A stretch of 64,000 nucleotides of DNA from positions 1,240,001 through 1,304,000 of the forward strand of contig NZ_CAKLPY010000002.1 in NCBI RefSeq assembly GCF_923079645.1, read 5' to 3'. This stretch comes from Emticicia aquatica (GTDB lineage Bacteria > Bacteroidota > Bacteroidia > Cytophagales > Spirosomataceae). The translations under genes were made by a program, and so were the position numbers. Shown here piece by piece: positions 63,525 to 64,000 of the stretch. Positions within the stretch are counted from its first letter, which is position 1; each line of letters starts with the position of its first letter. The notes under the pieces were generated by a model, which worked only from the letters and a program-made list of their open reading frames with translations, had not been told where the DNA came from and made no database searches.

Positions 63525-64000
63525 ATGAATAAAAAACTAATAACATACTTGTTGATTTTATTGCCGATTGTTGTCTTTTATGTGTTTGTTTTTCAGAATG
63601 CTTTCAATATCGGATGGAATGACGATTGGCATGGTATAGAAGGTTTTTTGGCGAGTTGGATGCAACAAGTAACCGTGAGCGATAAAATAACGCTGCTGTT
63701 TTCTCAAATGTGCGAACACCGAATTTTGTACGTTCGCCTAAGTACGTTACTGAGTTACCATTTATTTGGCGAAGTAAACTACAAAACAATGATGCTTATG
63801 GGAGTAGCTTATTTGCTAATACTTCCTTTTGTTTTTTATAGGGTTTTACGTGAAATAAATGTCAAATTAGCCTATTTAATTCCTATTATTTTTATCATTT
63901 TCAATACACAACCAATTGAAAATATCTTTTGGGCTATTACATCCTTACAACCAAATACTGTAATTATTTTTGGCCTTTGGGGATTTTCCTTGTTGTTATT
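63525..64000 (+). CDS. multi-pass membrane protein, truncated by window end
   Basis: Starts at ATG 63525, 21 bases after the GtrB-like gene, and is open at 64000 (158 residues visible). N-terminal membrane helix, then a soluble loop with a WNDDWHGIEGFLASW block, and further hydrophobic helices (~85-110 and ~115-158). The acidic WNDDW loop after helix 1 is the pattern of GT-C glycosyltransferases that use lipid-linked sugars. The family cannot be confirmed without the rest. Confidence 0.6.
   Translation, partial: MNKKLITYLLILLPIVVFYVFVFQNAFNIGWNDDWHGIEGFLASWMQQVTVSDKITLLFSQMCEHRILYVRLSTLLSYHLFGEVNYKTMMLMGVAYLLILPFVFYRVLREINVKLAYLIPIIFIIFNTQPIENIFWAITSLQPNTVIIFGLWGFSLLL

Noticed and set aside
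1..64000. CRISPR arrays, insertion sequences, tRNA and rRNA genes
   Set aside because: I looked for repeat-spacer periodicity, transposase-like frames and tRNA arm patterns and saw none; a tRNA finder would settle short genes.

Overview
This 64 kb window looks like a chromosomal segment of a member of the Bacteroidota, most likely order Cytophagales. The DNA is AT-rich. Coding starts lack strong Shine-Dalgarno sequences, and several promoters fit the Bacteroidota -33 TTTG / -7 TAnnTTTG pattern. Family markers are gldJ, a TonB receptor paired with a DUF4249 lipoprotein, DUF4175, DUF3467, two DUF1080 proteins and many short lipoproteins. The genus is not determinable from the sequence alone. 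No tRNA, rRNA, CRISPR array, insertion sequence or prophage was seen.

Layout. 0-7.5 kb (mostly minus): small lipoprotein, CobW/COG0523 GTPase, DUF1080 hydrolase, a 1013-residue BNR/VPS10 propeller and a gamma-glutamyltransferase. 7.5-13 kb (plus): two small lipoproteins, a serpin, an LVIVD propeller lipoprotein, a small barrel protein and an S58 (DmpA-type) peptidase. 13-17 kb: DUF3467, kdsA, then acpP-fabF-rnc. 17-25 kb: BNR protein, second DUF1080 protein, a four-gene minus-strand cluster built round a secreted YidD-like protein, an iodotyrosine-deiodinase-like nitroreductase, msrA and ppk2. 25-35 kb: mfd, gldJ, comF-like gene, xth and a DUF4175 coiled-coil protein.

35-43 kb is the most interesting part. 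A near-perfect parS site (plus a degenerate copy) lies just before mnmG. The base skew of the plus strand changes sign there in the samples I counted (C over G before, G and A in excess after). Very AT-rich gaps and a scatter of DnaA-box-like 9-mers follow, including three perfect boxes inside the M48/MORN gene. I read this as the neighbourhood of the chromosomal replication origin. A 45-residue single-helix membrane ORF sits on the minus strand in one of these gaps.

43-56 kb: accD, a radical SAM protein, the DUF4249/TonB receptor pair divergent from a GH78 alpha-L-rhamnosidase, murE, gcvT and metG. 56-58.4 kb: an accessory patch with a RES-domain-like protein, an unrecognised partner gene and a third small ORF, the best candidate for an undescribed toxin-antitoxin or defence-type module. 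58.7-64 kb: a long-chain acyl-CoA ligase, three family-2 glycosyltransferases and the start of a multi-pass membrane protein cut by the window end, which look like part of a surface-glycan locus.

Most genes are housekeeping (fatty-acid synthesis, LPS Kdo synthesis, peptidoglycan, DNA repair, tRNA modification and charging). The accessory content is mainly secreted or lipid-anchored proteins of the cell envelope.
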